Below are positions 25,839 through 33,361 of a stretch of 64,000 bases of DNA, piece by piece. Origin of the DNA: Rariloculus sp965263005 (GTDB lineage: Bacteria > Pseudomonadota > Gammaproteobacteria > Steroidobacterales > Rariloculaceae); NCBI RefSeq assembly GCF_965263005.1, contig NZ_OZ253579.1:4186577-4250576 (forward strand), written 5' to 3'. The notes below the pieces were generated by a model. That model was not told where the DNA came from, did not search any database, and worked only from the letters and a program-made list of their open reading frames with translations. Positions within the stretch are counted from its first letter, which is position 1; each line of letters opens with the position of its first letter. The position numbers were made by a program, and so were the translations under genes.

Positions 25839-27169
25839 TGCGATACGTCACAAGGAAATCCATCGGACGCCGCACTTTCCTGCGCGGCGCGGGCGCCGCA
25901 GTCGCCCTGCCGATGCTCGACGCGATGGTGCCGGCTTTCGGTCAAGCGCCGGCGCCGATCCCAAGGCTCGGCTTCGTCTATGTCGGCAATGGCATCATTC
26001 ATGATGACTGGAAGCCGGCGACGACCGGCAGGGACTTCGCGCTCCCGCCGAATCTGCGCCCGCTCGCATCCGTTCGCGATCAGATGAACGTGCTGACGGG
26101 CCTGTCTCATCTGGAGGCCGACTCCAAGGGCGACGGCTCGGGCGACCATACGCGCGCCTGCGCGGCCTGGCTCACTGGCGTACACGTCTCCGATCGCACG
26201 CGCCCGGGCGTCGAGGTCAAGGTCGCGACGAGCGCCGATCAGCTTGCAGCGCAGAAGATCGGCGGCGACTCGCCTATCCAGTCGCTCGAACTGACCGTTG
26301 AGACGCCGCAACAGGGCAGCTGCGACTCGGGCGATTGCTTCTATGTCAACACTGTCTCCTGGCGCAACGAGTCAACGCCGAACGTGACCGAGATCCACCC
26401 GCGCGTTGTTTTTGAGCGGCTTTTCGGCGACGGCGGCACGAGCGCCGAACGGCTCGCCCGTGTGAGACGCACCGGCAGCCTGCTTGATTCCGTCAACGCC
26501 GAGGCCCGGCAACTCGCGGGCAAGCTCAGCGGCGGCGACCAGTCGAAGATCCACGAGTACCTCGACACGGTCCGCGAGATTGAGCGCCGCATCCAGAACG
26601 CAGAAGCGCGCGGCGAGCGGGCGATCGAGCTGCCAGGGCGGCCGACCTCGATCCCCGATACGTTCGAGGCGCATACCGGGCTCATGTTCGATCTGCAGCG
26701 CCTCGCCTTTCAGACCGACTCCACGCGCGTCTTTTCGATGATCTATGCGCGAGAGTTGAGCGGACGAAGCTACGCACAGATCGGCGTTGGCGGCAATCAC
26801 CACGGGGTCTCCCATCATCGCGACGATCGCGCTCAGATGGCGCTCAAGTCGCGAATCGACACGCATAACCTGCGAGTGTTCGCGCCGTTCATTGAGCAAC
26901 TTGCGGCCACGCCCGACGGCGACGGTTCACTGCTCGATCAAAGCCTGATCGTATACGGCGGCGGCATGGGCAACGGCAATCTGCACCGGCACTCCGACAT
27001 CCCATGTCTCACCTTCGGTTCGCTTGGCGGACGAATCGAGACGGGCCAGCATCTGGCTTACGAAATGGACACGCCGATGTGCAATTTCCACGTGACGATG
27101 CTGCAAAACGTGGACGTAGAGATCGAGCAGTTCGGCGATAGCTCGGGAGCGCTCGATCTGAGCGGCTGA
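25838..27169 (+). CDS. DUF1552 family Tat-exported protein
   Basis: A 443-residue protein that begins with a twin-arginine signal (GRRTFLRGAG, residues 10-19, then a hydrophobic AAVALPMLDAMVPAFG). The body contains LGFVYVGNGIIHDDWKPA, SHLEADSKGDGSGDHTRACAAWLTG, YLDTVREIERRIQNAE, a His-rich GGNHHGVSHHRDD and YGGGMGNGNLHRHSD. This is the DUF1552 family, almost always encoded directly after a DUF1592/1588 cytochrome, as here (TGATG overlap, ribosome site GGAGG). It is probably a sulfatase/phosphatase-fold secreted protein by analogy with DUF1501; this is inference. Confidence 0.9.
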   Translation: MRYVTRKSIGRRTFLRGAGAAVALPMLDAMVPAFGQAPAPIPRLGFVYVGNGIIHDDWKPATTGRDFALPPNLRPLASVRDQMNVLTGLSHLEADSKGDGSGDHTRACAAWLTGVHVSDRTRPGVEVKVATSADQLAAQKIGGDSPIQSLELTVETPQQGSCDSGDCFYVNTVSWRNESTPNVTEIHPRVVFERLFGDGGTSAERLARVRRTGSLLDSVNAEARQLAGKLSGGDQSKIHEYLDTVREIERRIQNAEARGERAIELPGRPTSIPDTFEAHTGLMFDLQRLAFQTDSTRVFSMIYARELSGRSYAQIGVGGNHHGVSHHRDDRAQMALKSRIDTHNLRVFAPFIEQLAATPDGDGSLLDQSLIVYGGGMGNGNLHRHSDIPCLTFGSLGGRIETGQHLAYEMDTPMCNFHVTMLQNVDVEIEQFGDSSGALDLSG

Positions 27170-27187
27170 GGTTTTCGGAGGTACGCA

Positions 27188-28129
27188 ATGGACAGGCGAG
27201 AACTGTTGAGGAACGCCGCCGCGCTCGCTGCGGCTTCGGCGTTGAAGACTGCGGCCGCGCAGTCGAACGAGGCCGACTCGATACTGTTTCCGGGCTTTGA
27301 CACCGAGCGCGTGACGACGAGCGGCGCCGAGATCAATTGCGTCATCGGCGGCGAGGGTCCGCCGCTGCTGCTGTTGCACGGCGCGCCTCAATCGCATGCC
27401 TCGTGGTTCGCCTGTGCGCCCGAGCTTGCGCGGAATTACACCGTCGTCGCAGCGGATCTTCGGGGCTACGGCGACAGCAGCAAGCCCGAGGACGGCGAGA
27501 ACCATTACAACCACTCAAAGCGCGCCATGGCTCTCGATCAGGTCGAGGTCATGCAGCATTTCGGCTTCGAGCGTTTTAGGGCAGTCGGTCACGACCGCGG
27601 CGGGCGCGTCATGCGGCGCATGGCGCTCGACCACCCGGAACGCGTGGAGAAGCTCGCGGTGCTCGATATCGTACCCGCGCATTATCTGTACAACGAAGGG
27701 CTCACGAAGGAATTCGTCAACGCCTACTTTCACTGGTTCCTCTACGTGCGTCCCGCGCCATTCCCCGAAAACATCATCGCGGAGCAGATGGCGAGCCGGC
27801 AGCGCAGCAGACCGCATCCCGTCGTTGCCGCCGAGTATGCCCGCACTTTCTCGAACCCCGCGACGATCCATGCGATGTGCGAGGACTACCGGGCTTCGGC
27901 GTCGATCGATCTGGAGTTCGACGAAGCCGACATGCACAGGAAGATCGAGTGCCCGGTGCTTGCGCTATGGTCCGCGCAGGGCACGATGGGCAGGCGCTAC
28001 GACGTGCTCGCGACCTGGCGCATGCGTGCGACCAACGTGACCGGCAAGGCGATGCCGGGTGGGCACTCGTTCCACGAGACGCATAGCGAAGAAACGCTCG
28101 CGGAGATAATGCCGTTCCTCGCGGCTTGA
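27188..28129 (+). CDS. Tat-exported fluoroacetate/haloacetate dehalogenase-like hydrolase
   Basis: A 313-residue alpha/beta hydrolase. Residues that define fluoroacetate dehalogenases are all present: nucleophile D136 with R137 and R140 in GHDRGGRVMRR, acid D160 in VLDIVP, halide-pocket H182-W183 in YFHWFLYVRPAPFP, Y234 in DYRAS, and H293 in PGGHSF. An Asp nucleophile instead of Ser argues against an esterase. The N-terminus DRRELLRNAAALAAASALKT looks like a Tat signal, unusual because characterised members are cytoplasmic. It follows the DUF1552 gene by 18 bp on the same strand, so all three are probably one operon. Substrate remains untested. Confidence 0.85.
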   Translation: MDRRELLRNAAALAAASALKTAAAQSNEADSILFPGFDTERVTTSGAEINCVIGGEGPPLLLLHGAPQSHASWFACAPELARNYTVVAADLRGYGDSSKPEDGENHYNHSKRAMALDQVEVMQHFGFERFRAVGHDRGGRVMRRMALDHPERVEKLAVLDIVPAHYLYNEGLTKEFVNAYFHWFLYVRPAPFPENIIAEQMASRQRSRPHPVVAAEYARTFSNPATIHAMCEDYRASASIDLEFDEADMHRKIECPVLALWSAQGTMGRRYDVLATWRMRATNVTGKAMPGGHSFHETHSEETLAEIMPFLAA

Positions 28130-28221
28130 CGGTGTCCGCGTAATCGAACGCAACACCAGGCGCGTGGCGGCGCCGCGCCGCCGGTGCGCAGCGCCAGGCG
28201 CGCGGGCCGGTCAGCGAGCCG

Positions 28222-28893
28222 TCAGCGCGACGGCATCAACGCGGGCCGATCGGGGGGCAAGTGCTGGTCGATGGCCGTGAGCACGAGTCCGGCCATGACG
28301 TAATCGCCCATGACGGTCGCAAGTTCGACTACGCCCTGCTCTCCGAAGTACTCGACGGCTTCGGCGAAAAGCTCCGAATCCAGGCGGTGCTCGCGCAATA
28401 GCTGCCGGCCGAAATTGATGATCAGGGTTTCCTCGGGGCTCAAGCCCACGGGTTCGCGGTCATGCTTGATCGTATCGATCACGGCCTGCGGCGCACCGTA
28501 GCGAAGCGCGGCGGGCTCGTGCGCCGAATACTCGTACTGCTGCTCGATCTCCCAGGCCGCGACCAGAATCGCAACCTCGGTATGCCGCGGGCTCAACACG
28601 CCGTTGTAGCGCAGATAGTCGTTAATGAGGGCAAACCCTTCGGCAATCCGCGGGCTGTACAGCGTCACGGCGCGCGGACCCGTGGTCGGCGGCGGGCCGT
28701 CGCCGACGAGGAGGTCGTAGACCGCCTTGCCTTCCTCGTCGAGATCGTCGCGGCCGAGCGCCGGCAGCCGCGACAGGGACACGGAATCGATATCGCTCGG
28801 CAGAGCCTGGTCGGTCTGCGCCTGAGCGAATAGCGCGGGCACGGCCGCAAGCAATACGCCCGTGAGTACTGAAATCAGGATTCTGTTCGGCAT
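28222..28893 (-). CDS. Exported carboxymuconolactone-decarboxylase-family protein
   Basis: A 223-residue protein with a signal peptide (ILISVLTGVLLAAVPALFAQAQ) and an all-helical CMD/AhpD-like domain: RLPALGRDDLDEEGKAVYD, a helix LSPRHTEVAILVAAWEIEQQ, and HEPAALRYGAPQAVIDTIK. The Cys-x-x-Cys of peroxidase-type AhpD proteins is absent, so a thiol peroxidase role is unlikely. GGGGGAG upstream of ATG 28893 sets the start. It is convergent with the dehalogenase-like gene. Confidence 0.83.
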   Translation of the reverse strand: MPNRILISVLTGVLLAAVPALFAQAQTDQALPSDIDSVSLSRLPALGRDDLDEEGKAVYDLLVGDGPPPTTGPRAVTLYSPRIAEGFALINDYLRYNGVLSPRHTEVAILVAAWEIEQQYEYSAHEPAALRYGAPQAVIDTIKHDREPVGLSPEETLIINFGRQLLREHRLDSELFAEAVEYFGEQGVVELATVMGDYVMAGLVLTAIDQHLPPDRPALMPSR

Positions 28894-28927
28894 GGTCGGC
28901 TCCCCCATTTGTTGCAGACTCGAACGA

Positions 28928-29421
28928 CTACCGATGCAGGCGATCGGCCTCATCCTGGCCGGCAATCGGCCAATAGACTTCCGTGCGCCAATCCGCGGGA
29001 TTCGGATGCTCCCCGGGATCGGTCACATAGGACTCCCAGCACGGACCACTGAACTGCCTGCCGTTCGACTGAGCCCACTGCTCCAACGCCTTGTACGTGT
29101 GCTCAAGCTCCGCGTAGTCCCCTTCGCGTAAGGCGAAAACGGCGCGCCGGCCGGCAGCAAACCCGCCTCGATCTCGCCCGCACCGTCCGCGGGCGCCGCA
29201 AGCGGTACACCGACTTCGATCGTGAATCCGTCGGGGCCGAATCCCGTGTAACGAGTGAACGGCGGTCCTGCGAACGTAAGGCCCCGCTCCAGACAGTGCG
29301 GAACCACAGCGCCGAGCGAGGAGCCGATGGCGGCGGCGATCTCGTCCTTGGCGACCTCGCGGCGGATGAAAAGGATCGGTTGGGCTTCGAGTGTTCTTTC
29401 GGTGATGGTCGAGGTAGGCAT
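28928..29421 (-). pseudogene. GyrI-like small-molecule-binding domain protein, frameshifted
   Basis: The reading frame from ATG 29421 (MPTSTITERTLEAQPILFIR) matches a GyrI-like/AraC effector-binding domain up to LLPAG near 29145. The second half (FALREGDYAELEHTYKALEQ, then SGPCWESYVTDP to WPIAGQDEADRLHR and a stop at 28928) is in another frame. The frames meet in the GC-rich tract GCCGGCCGGCGCGCC, where one unit of CCGG appears lost, or two bases gained. Either a real pseudogene or a sequencing error; the intact product would be about 165 residues and probably cytoplasmic. Confidence 0.72.
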
Positions 29422-29481
29422 GGTCGCCGCAGTATGCCTGAACGATCGCCGCGGCGTCACGCGCGCGCCGACCGATGACGC

Positions 29482-29647
29482 GTTAGCAGCCCGTGGCAAC
29501 AGCCCTGCTACATTCGACCGGCGATGCATCCCGCCCGGACCGGGTTGCGCATAGGTCACAGATGTTCAATCTGCTCCTGCCGCGCGCCTTGCCGGGCGGG
29601 CGCCTCGCCGGTCGCGGTGTGACGCACGGTTGTGCCGCGGTCTGCTA
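29482..29647 (+). repeat. Interspersed TIR element, copy 3 (166 bp, divergent)
   Basis: Ends TAGCAGCCCGTGGCAACAGC and GTTGTGCCGCGGTCTGCTA, with TA at both outer edges. The internal motif GATGCATCCCG is retained, but the core differs more than in other copies (GATGTTCAATCTGCTCCTGC), making this the most diverged full copy. Its last three bases, read on the minus strand, are the TAG stop codon of the M23 peptidase gene. Confidence 0.88.
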
Positions 29648-31039
29648 GAGCGCGGCCGCTGGCTCCCCGGCTTCGCGGAACTTGCGCAGGATGCGGTCCT
29701 CGACCCATTGGGCGCTCCACCAGTCGATCGGCGTGATGGCGTTACCGTTCAACAGCATCGTGAAATGCAGGTGATCGCCACCCGCCAATCCTGTCGCGCC
29801 ACTGCGGCCGAGTTGCTCGTCGAGTTCGACGAGATCGCCCTCGCCGACATCGACCGACGACAGATGCGCGTACAGCGACTGCAGGCCCATGCCGTGATCG
29901 AGGATCACGCAGTTCCCGTAGATGCCGAGCCAACCGGAATGCACGACACGCCCGCGATTTGCGGCCAGCACGGGTGCGGCGACGGTCGATGCGAGGTCGA
30001 AGCCGAGGTGGGTCTGATGATCGACGACCTCGCCGTCGTAGTAGTAGTCGCGCTGGTCGGCAAAACCCGATTCGACGGCCGTATTGATCAGTTGCTTGAA
30101 CGGACCTTGCCAGAGTATTTCAGGCGACGTCTCCCGGCTCAGTGCCGCGATGTACGCGTCGTTTTCGCGGCGCATGTCGCGATTGATGCTCAGATACGAG
30201 GCGAGCAGATCGCTCGGATCGTCGACTCGAAAATCTGGCGAGTTCTGCAGGATAGCGGGCACGACATTCGCGAAGAATCCATCGGAAAGATTGATGCGGC
30301 TCTCGCGAAACTGCTGTGCGAAGGTACGGTACGCGAATGTGGCGCTCGCCTCGTTGCCGAGTGAGTCGCGCGCAAACACTGTAATGGGCGTTGCGAGTTC
30401 CTGATCCCAGAGCAGCGCAAGGAACGCGACGTGGATCGACGGATCAGCGCCTTCCATACCCGCGCCTGCGGCTGGAAATCCCGGATACTCGTGCTCGCCG
30501 ACGCGTACGCCCGACACCGCATCGGCAGGTGTGACCCGATAGACGACGACTTCGGAACCGCCGTGGTTAACGTAATGAAACTGCGATTGCACGCCGAGCA
30601 GCGGCGGCCTGAGACTGACTTCGAAGTCATGCCCGGCTGCCGTCTCGGCTTCACGATAACCGAACAGGACCGGACGGGCGGCCGTCACGGCGATGCTCGC
30701 GGGACCCTGAAGCAGCGATTCGAAGCGTTCCTTGCCGAGCGGCTGCCTGAGCACTAACCGATCCGAGCCCTCGCGCACGAGCGCCGACGTGTCGCCGCCC
30801 GACAGACTGAAGACCGGCAAGGTGGCGCCGTTCTGCTCGAGCGTCACTTCGAGCGAATTGAGCTCCCCGCGCGGTGTCTCGATCGTCATGACGAACTCGC
30901 CGATCCGACCGACCGTTGCGGGCTCGGTGAAAACGATGACGGGACCTGCAACGCGGCCGGCTTGATCCCAGACAACGCCGGTGCCACCGGCGGCAACGAC
31001 CAGAAGGATCAGAACGATCAGGACAGTGAGTTTGCGCAT
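29645..31039 (-). CDS. M23-family (LytM) metallopeptidase, membrane-anchored
   Basis: A 464-residue envelope protein with an N-terminal hydrophobic anchor (LTVLIVLILLVVAAGGTGVV). About 290 residues of beta-rich linker precede a C-terminal M23 domain: zinc ligands lie in HLGFDLAS (H-x3-D) and in the HxH of GDHLHFTM, and NCVILDHGMGLQSLYAHLSS is typical. It likely cuts or activates cutting of peptidoglycan. ATG 31039 was chosen at the start of the hydrophobic segment. The TAG stop is formed by the end of a repeat element. It is divergent from the NrtR-like gene. Confidence 0.9.
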   Translation of the reverse strand: MRKLTVLIVLILLVVAAGGTGVVWDQAGRVAGPVIVFTEPATVGRIGEFVMTIETPRGELNSLEVTLEQNGATLPVFSLSGGDTSALVREGSDRLVLRQPLGKERFESLLQGPASIAVTAARPVLFGYREAETAAGHDFEVSLRPPLLGVQSQFHYVNHGGSEVVVYRVTPADAVSGVRVGEHEYPGFPAAGAGMEGADPSIHVAFLALLWDQELATPITVFARDSLGNEASATFAYRTFAQQFRESRINLSDGFFANVVPAILQNSPDFRVDDPSDLLASYLSINRDMRRENDAYIAALSRETSPEILWQGPFKQLINTAVESGFADQRDYYYDGEVVDHQTHLGFDLASTVAAPVLAANRGRVVHSGWLGIYGNCVILDHGMGLQSLYAHLSSVDVGEGDLVELDEQLGRSGATGLAGGDHLHFTMLLNGNAITPIDWWSAQWVEDRILRKFREAGEPAAAL

Positions 31040-31200
31040 GGTCCGCGATTCTATCAGGCACGGGAGATCGGGGCATCGGGAACCGGGGAGGTATGGGAAA
31101 CCGGGCATGGGCGGCAGGCTCGCTGTGCCGGGCCGGGCAGTAGAAGTCAAACGCAACCGGACCGCCGGGCTGCGCGGCGCGTCAGTGGCTGGCCTTGACA

Positions 31201-31221
31201 TTAGTGTGCCCTTGACACAAA
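31201..31221. promoter_or_regulatory. Putative autoregulatory operator of the NrtR-like gene
   Basis: TTAGTGT (31201-31207) and ACACAAA (31215-31221) form a 7-bp inverted repeat with one mismatch and a 7-base spacer, 32 bp before the NrtR-like start codon. NrtR regulators bind short palindromes near NAD-related genes, and some regulate themselves. The overlapping TTGACA at 31212-31217 could be a -35 box. The assignment is tentative. Confidence 0.35.
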
Positions 31222-31253
31222 GGTGCTCTCGCAAGACCCCGACGTCAGTCGCT

Positions 31254-31892
31254 ATGTACAGCTACCAATACCCGCATCCGGCCGTCACGACAGACGTCGT
31301 CGTGTTCACGATCCGCGATGGCGAGCTCGCCGTGCTCCTGATTGAGCGGGGCTGCGAACCCGAGTGCGGACGCTGGGCGATCCCGGGCGGCTTCATCGAG
31401 ATCGACGAGGACCTCGAGACCGCGGCACGGCGCGAGCTTCGCGAGGAGACGTCAGTGGAGGCCGGCGAGCTCGAGCAACTGTACGCGTTCGGCCGGCCCG
31501 ATCGCGATCCGCGCGAGCGCGTGATCACTGTTGCCTATGTGACGATTCTGCGAGCCGGCCAGACGTCGATTCGCGCTGCCTCGGACGCGGCCGATGCGGC
31601 CTGGTTCCCGATGCGCAAGCTGCCGCAGCTTGCGTTCGATCATCGGAAAATTCTCGCGATGGCGCAGGATCATCTGCACGCGAGGCTCGACGACTGTACG
31701 ACCGCAATTCGATTCCTGCCCGATGAGTTCACGCTGTCGGAGCTCAAGGCCGCGCACGAAGCCATACTCGGCGCGCCCGTGGACAAACGGAATTTCAGAA
31801 AACGAATGCTCGCGCGCGATCTGATCGAAGCCACCGGCACGATACGGCGGGGCGGCGCCCACCGGCCCGCCAGGCTCTATCGGGCCAAGTGA
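31254..31892 (+). CDS. nrtR: NrtR-like Nudix-winged-helix transcriptional regulator
   Basis: A 212-residue protein: Nudix domain at about 10-140 with GGFIEIDEDLETAARRELRE continuing to ET (Nudix box), then a C-terminal winged helix (FTLSELKAAHEAILGAPVDK, RNFRKRMLARDLIEATG). This domain pair defines NrtR, a repressor of NAD biosynthesis or pentose genes that senses ADP-ribose-type ligands through the Nudix fold. No NAD gene is adjacent. The ATG at 31254 matches homologues (MYxYxYPHPAVTTDVV). Confidence 0.83.
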   Translation: MYSYQYPHPAVTTDVVVFTIRDGELAVLLIERGCEPECGRWAIPGGFIEIDEDLETAARRELREETSVEAGELEQLYAFGRPDRDPRERVITVAYVTILRAGQTSIRAASDAADAAWFPMRKLPQLAFDHRKILAMAQDHLHARLDDCTTAIRFLPDEFTLSELKAAHEAILGAPVDKRNFRKRMLARDLIEATGTIRRGGAHRPARLYRAK

Positions 31893-32022
31893 TCTGCGCG
31901 GTGAAACACACGGCGTGGCGCGCTCATGTGACGGCAATGCCTGCAACCCACAGGAACCGGCGCGGTGTCCCGGGCAGCGCGATCGTTTTATACTCCGATC
32001 CCCTTCAGGAGGTCAGACAACG

Positions 32023-33270
32023 ATGAAAGCTCGATTTGCCAGGCGGGACATGGCCCTGCTTCGAATCCCGGCTCTGCTTGCTGCATTGCTCATTGCTCCG
32101 GCGGGCATCGCCCAGCAGGATGTCCCGTTCAATTTCGGAATCCCCCTCGCGCCTCTCGGACTCGCGAACCAACCCTTGCCGGACGGTCCGTTCATGTTCA
32201 AGACGGGCGAGGATATGGATATCCGCGTCGTCATCGTCACGAACGAGATCGAGTTTCCGTGGAGCCTCGCGTTCCTGCCGGATGGCGACATGCTCGTCAC
32301 GACGCGCCCGGGCCTGATTCGCGTCATACGCGACGGCGTCCTGGATCCCGAGCCCGTGGCCGGCGGACCAGAATCGTTCTGGACCGGCATCTCGGGGCTG
32401 CCCGGCGCCGTACACGGTTATCAGGATATCGCGCTGCATCCCGAGTTCGCCGCCAACAGCCTGATCTACCTGACATACACGAAGCCCATCGACAGTGAGA
32501 GCACAGTCCTCGGCCTCGGCCGCGGCCGCTGGGACGGCGCTGCGCTGCAAGGATTCGAGGACATATACGTCGGGCACGAAGAAAGCCAGGGCCCGTCACG
32601 CATGGCTTTCGGTCGCGATGGTTCGCTCTATTTCACCGCCAGCGGCGGGTACGCACAGGCGCTCGACAACATTGGCGGCAAGGTCCTGCGCATCAACGAC
32701 GACGGCAGCATACCGGACGACAACCCGTTCGTCGGCAAGGAAGGCGCGCTGGCGGAGGTTTACACGTTCGGCCACCGCAGCTCGCTCGGGCTCGCCGTGC
32801 ACCCGGGTACGGGCGATGTCTGGCAGCACGAGAACGGCCCCAACGGCGGCGACGAGATCAACGTGCTTGCTTCGGGCGCGAACTACGGTTGGCCGCTCGT
32901 GAGCCTGGGCCGCACCTATCCGGGTCCGTGGCAGGACGGCGAAGCCCCGTCGCACGAAGGGCACGTTCCGCCGATCGTTTACTGGATGCCCGCGATCGCG
33001 CTTTCGGGCATGGCGTTTTACACTGGAGACGCGCTGCCGAAGTGGAAGGGCGATGTGTTTGTCGGCGGCTTGCGTTATGGCGAGATTCCGGGCACAGGCC
33101 AACTGCAGCGAATCCTGTTCAACCAGAACATGGAAGAGTTGCGGCGCGAGGTGCTGCTCGCCGAGCTTCGGCAACGCATACGCGACGTTCGGCAGGGCCC
33201 CGATGAATTGCTCTACGTGCTCACCGACGAGCAGGCCGGCGCCGTGCTGAGGATAGAGCCGGCTCTCTAG
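32023..33270 (+). CDS. Soluble PQQ-dependent sugar dehydrogenase (YliI-type)
   Basis: A 415-residue exported beta-propeller protein: signal peptide (LLRIPALLAALLIAPAGIAQ), then motifs of soluble aldose sugar dehydrogenases: FPWSLAFLPDGDMLVTTRPG, GYQDIALHPEFA, GGKVLRINDDGSIPDDNPF, FGHRSSLGLAVHP, WQHENGPNGGDEIN and ANYGWPLVS. The conserved HRS, Asn-Gly-Asp and Arg residues around the PQQ site are present. AGGAGGT eight bases before ATG 32023 fixes the start. No PQQ biosynthesis gene is in the window. Oxidises aldoses in the periplasm by family knowledge. Confidence 0.9.
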   Translation: MKARFARRDMALLRIPALLAALLIAPAGIAQQDVPFNFGIPLAPLGLANQPLPDGPFMFKTGEDMDIRVVIVTNEIEFPWSLAFLPDGDMLVTTRPGLIRVIRDGVLDPEPVAGGPESFWTGISGLPGAVHGYQDIALHPEFAANSLIYLTYTKPIDSESTVLGLGRGRWDGAALQGFEDIYVGHEESQGPSRMAFGRDGSLYFTASGGYAQALDNIGGKVLRINDDGSIPDDNPFVGKEGALAEVYTFGHRSSLGLAVHPGTGDVWQHENGPNGGDEINVLASGANYGWPLVSLGRTYPGPWQDGEAPSHEGHVPPIVYWMPAIALSGMAFYTGDALPKWKGDVFVGGLRYGEIPGTGQLQRILFNQNMEELRREVLLAELRQRIRDVRQGPDELLYVLTDEQAGAVLRIEPAL

Positions 33271-33361
33271 AGCGGAAAGGGAGTCATCGATTGCCGTCGC
33301 CGCGGGCGGCAGCGGCGCGCTCGAAGGCGTGACCGGGCCGGGAGCCCACAGCGGGATCTGC

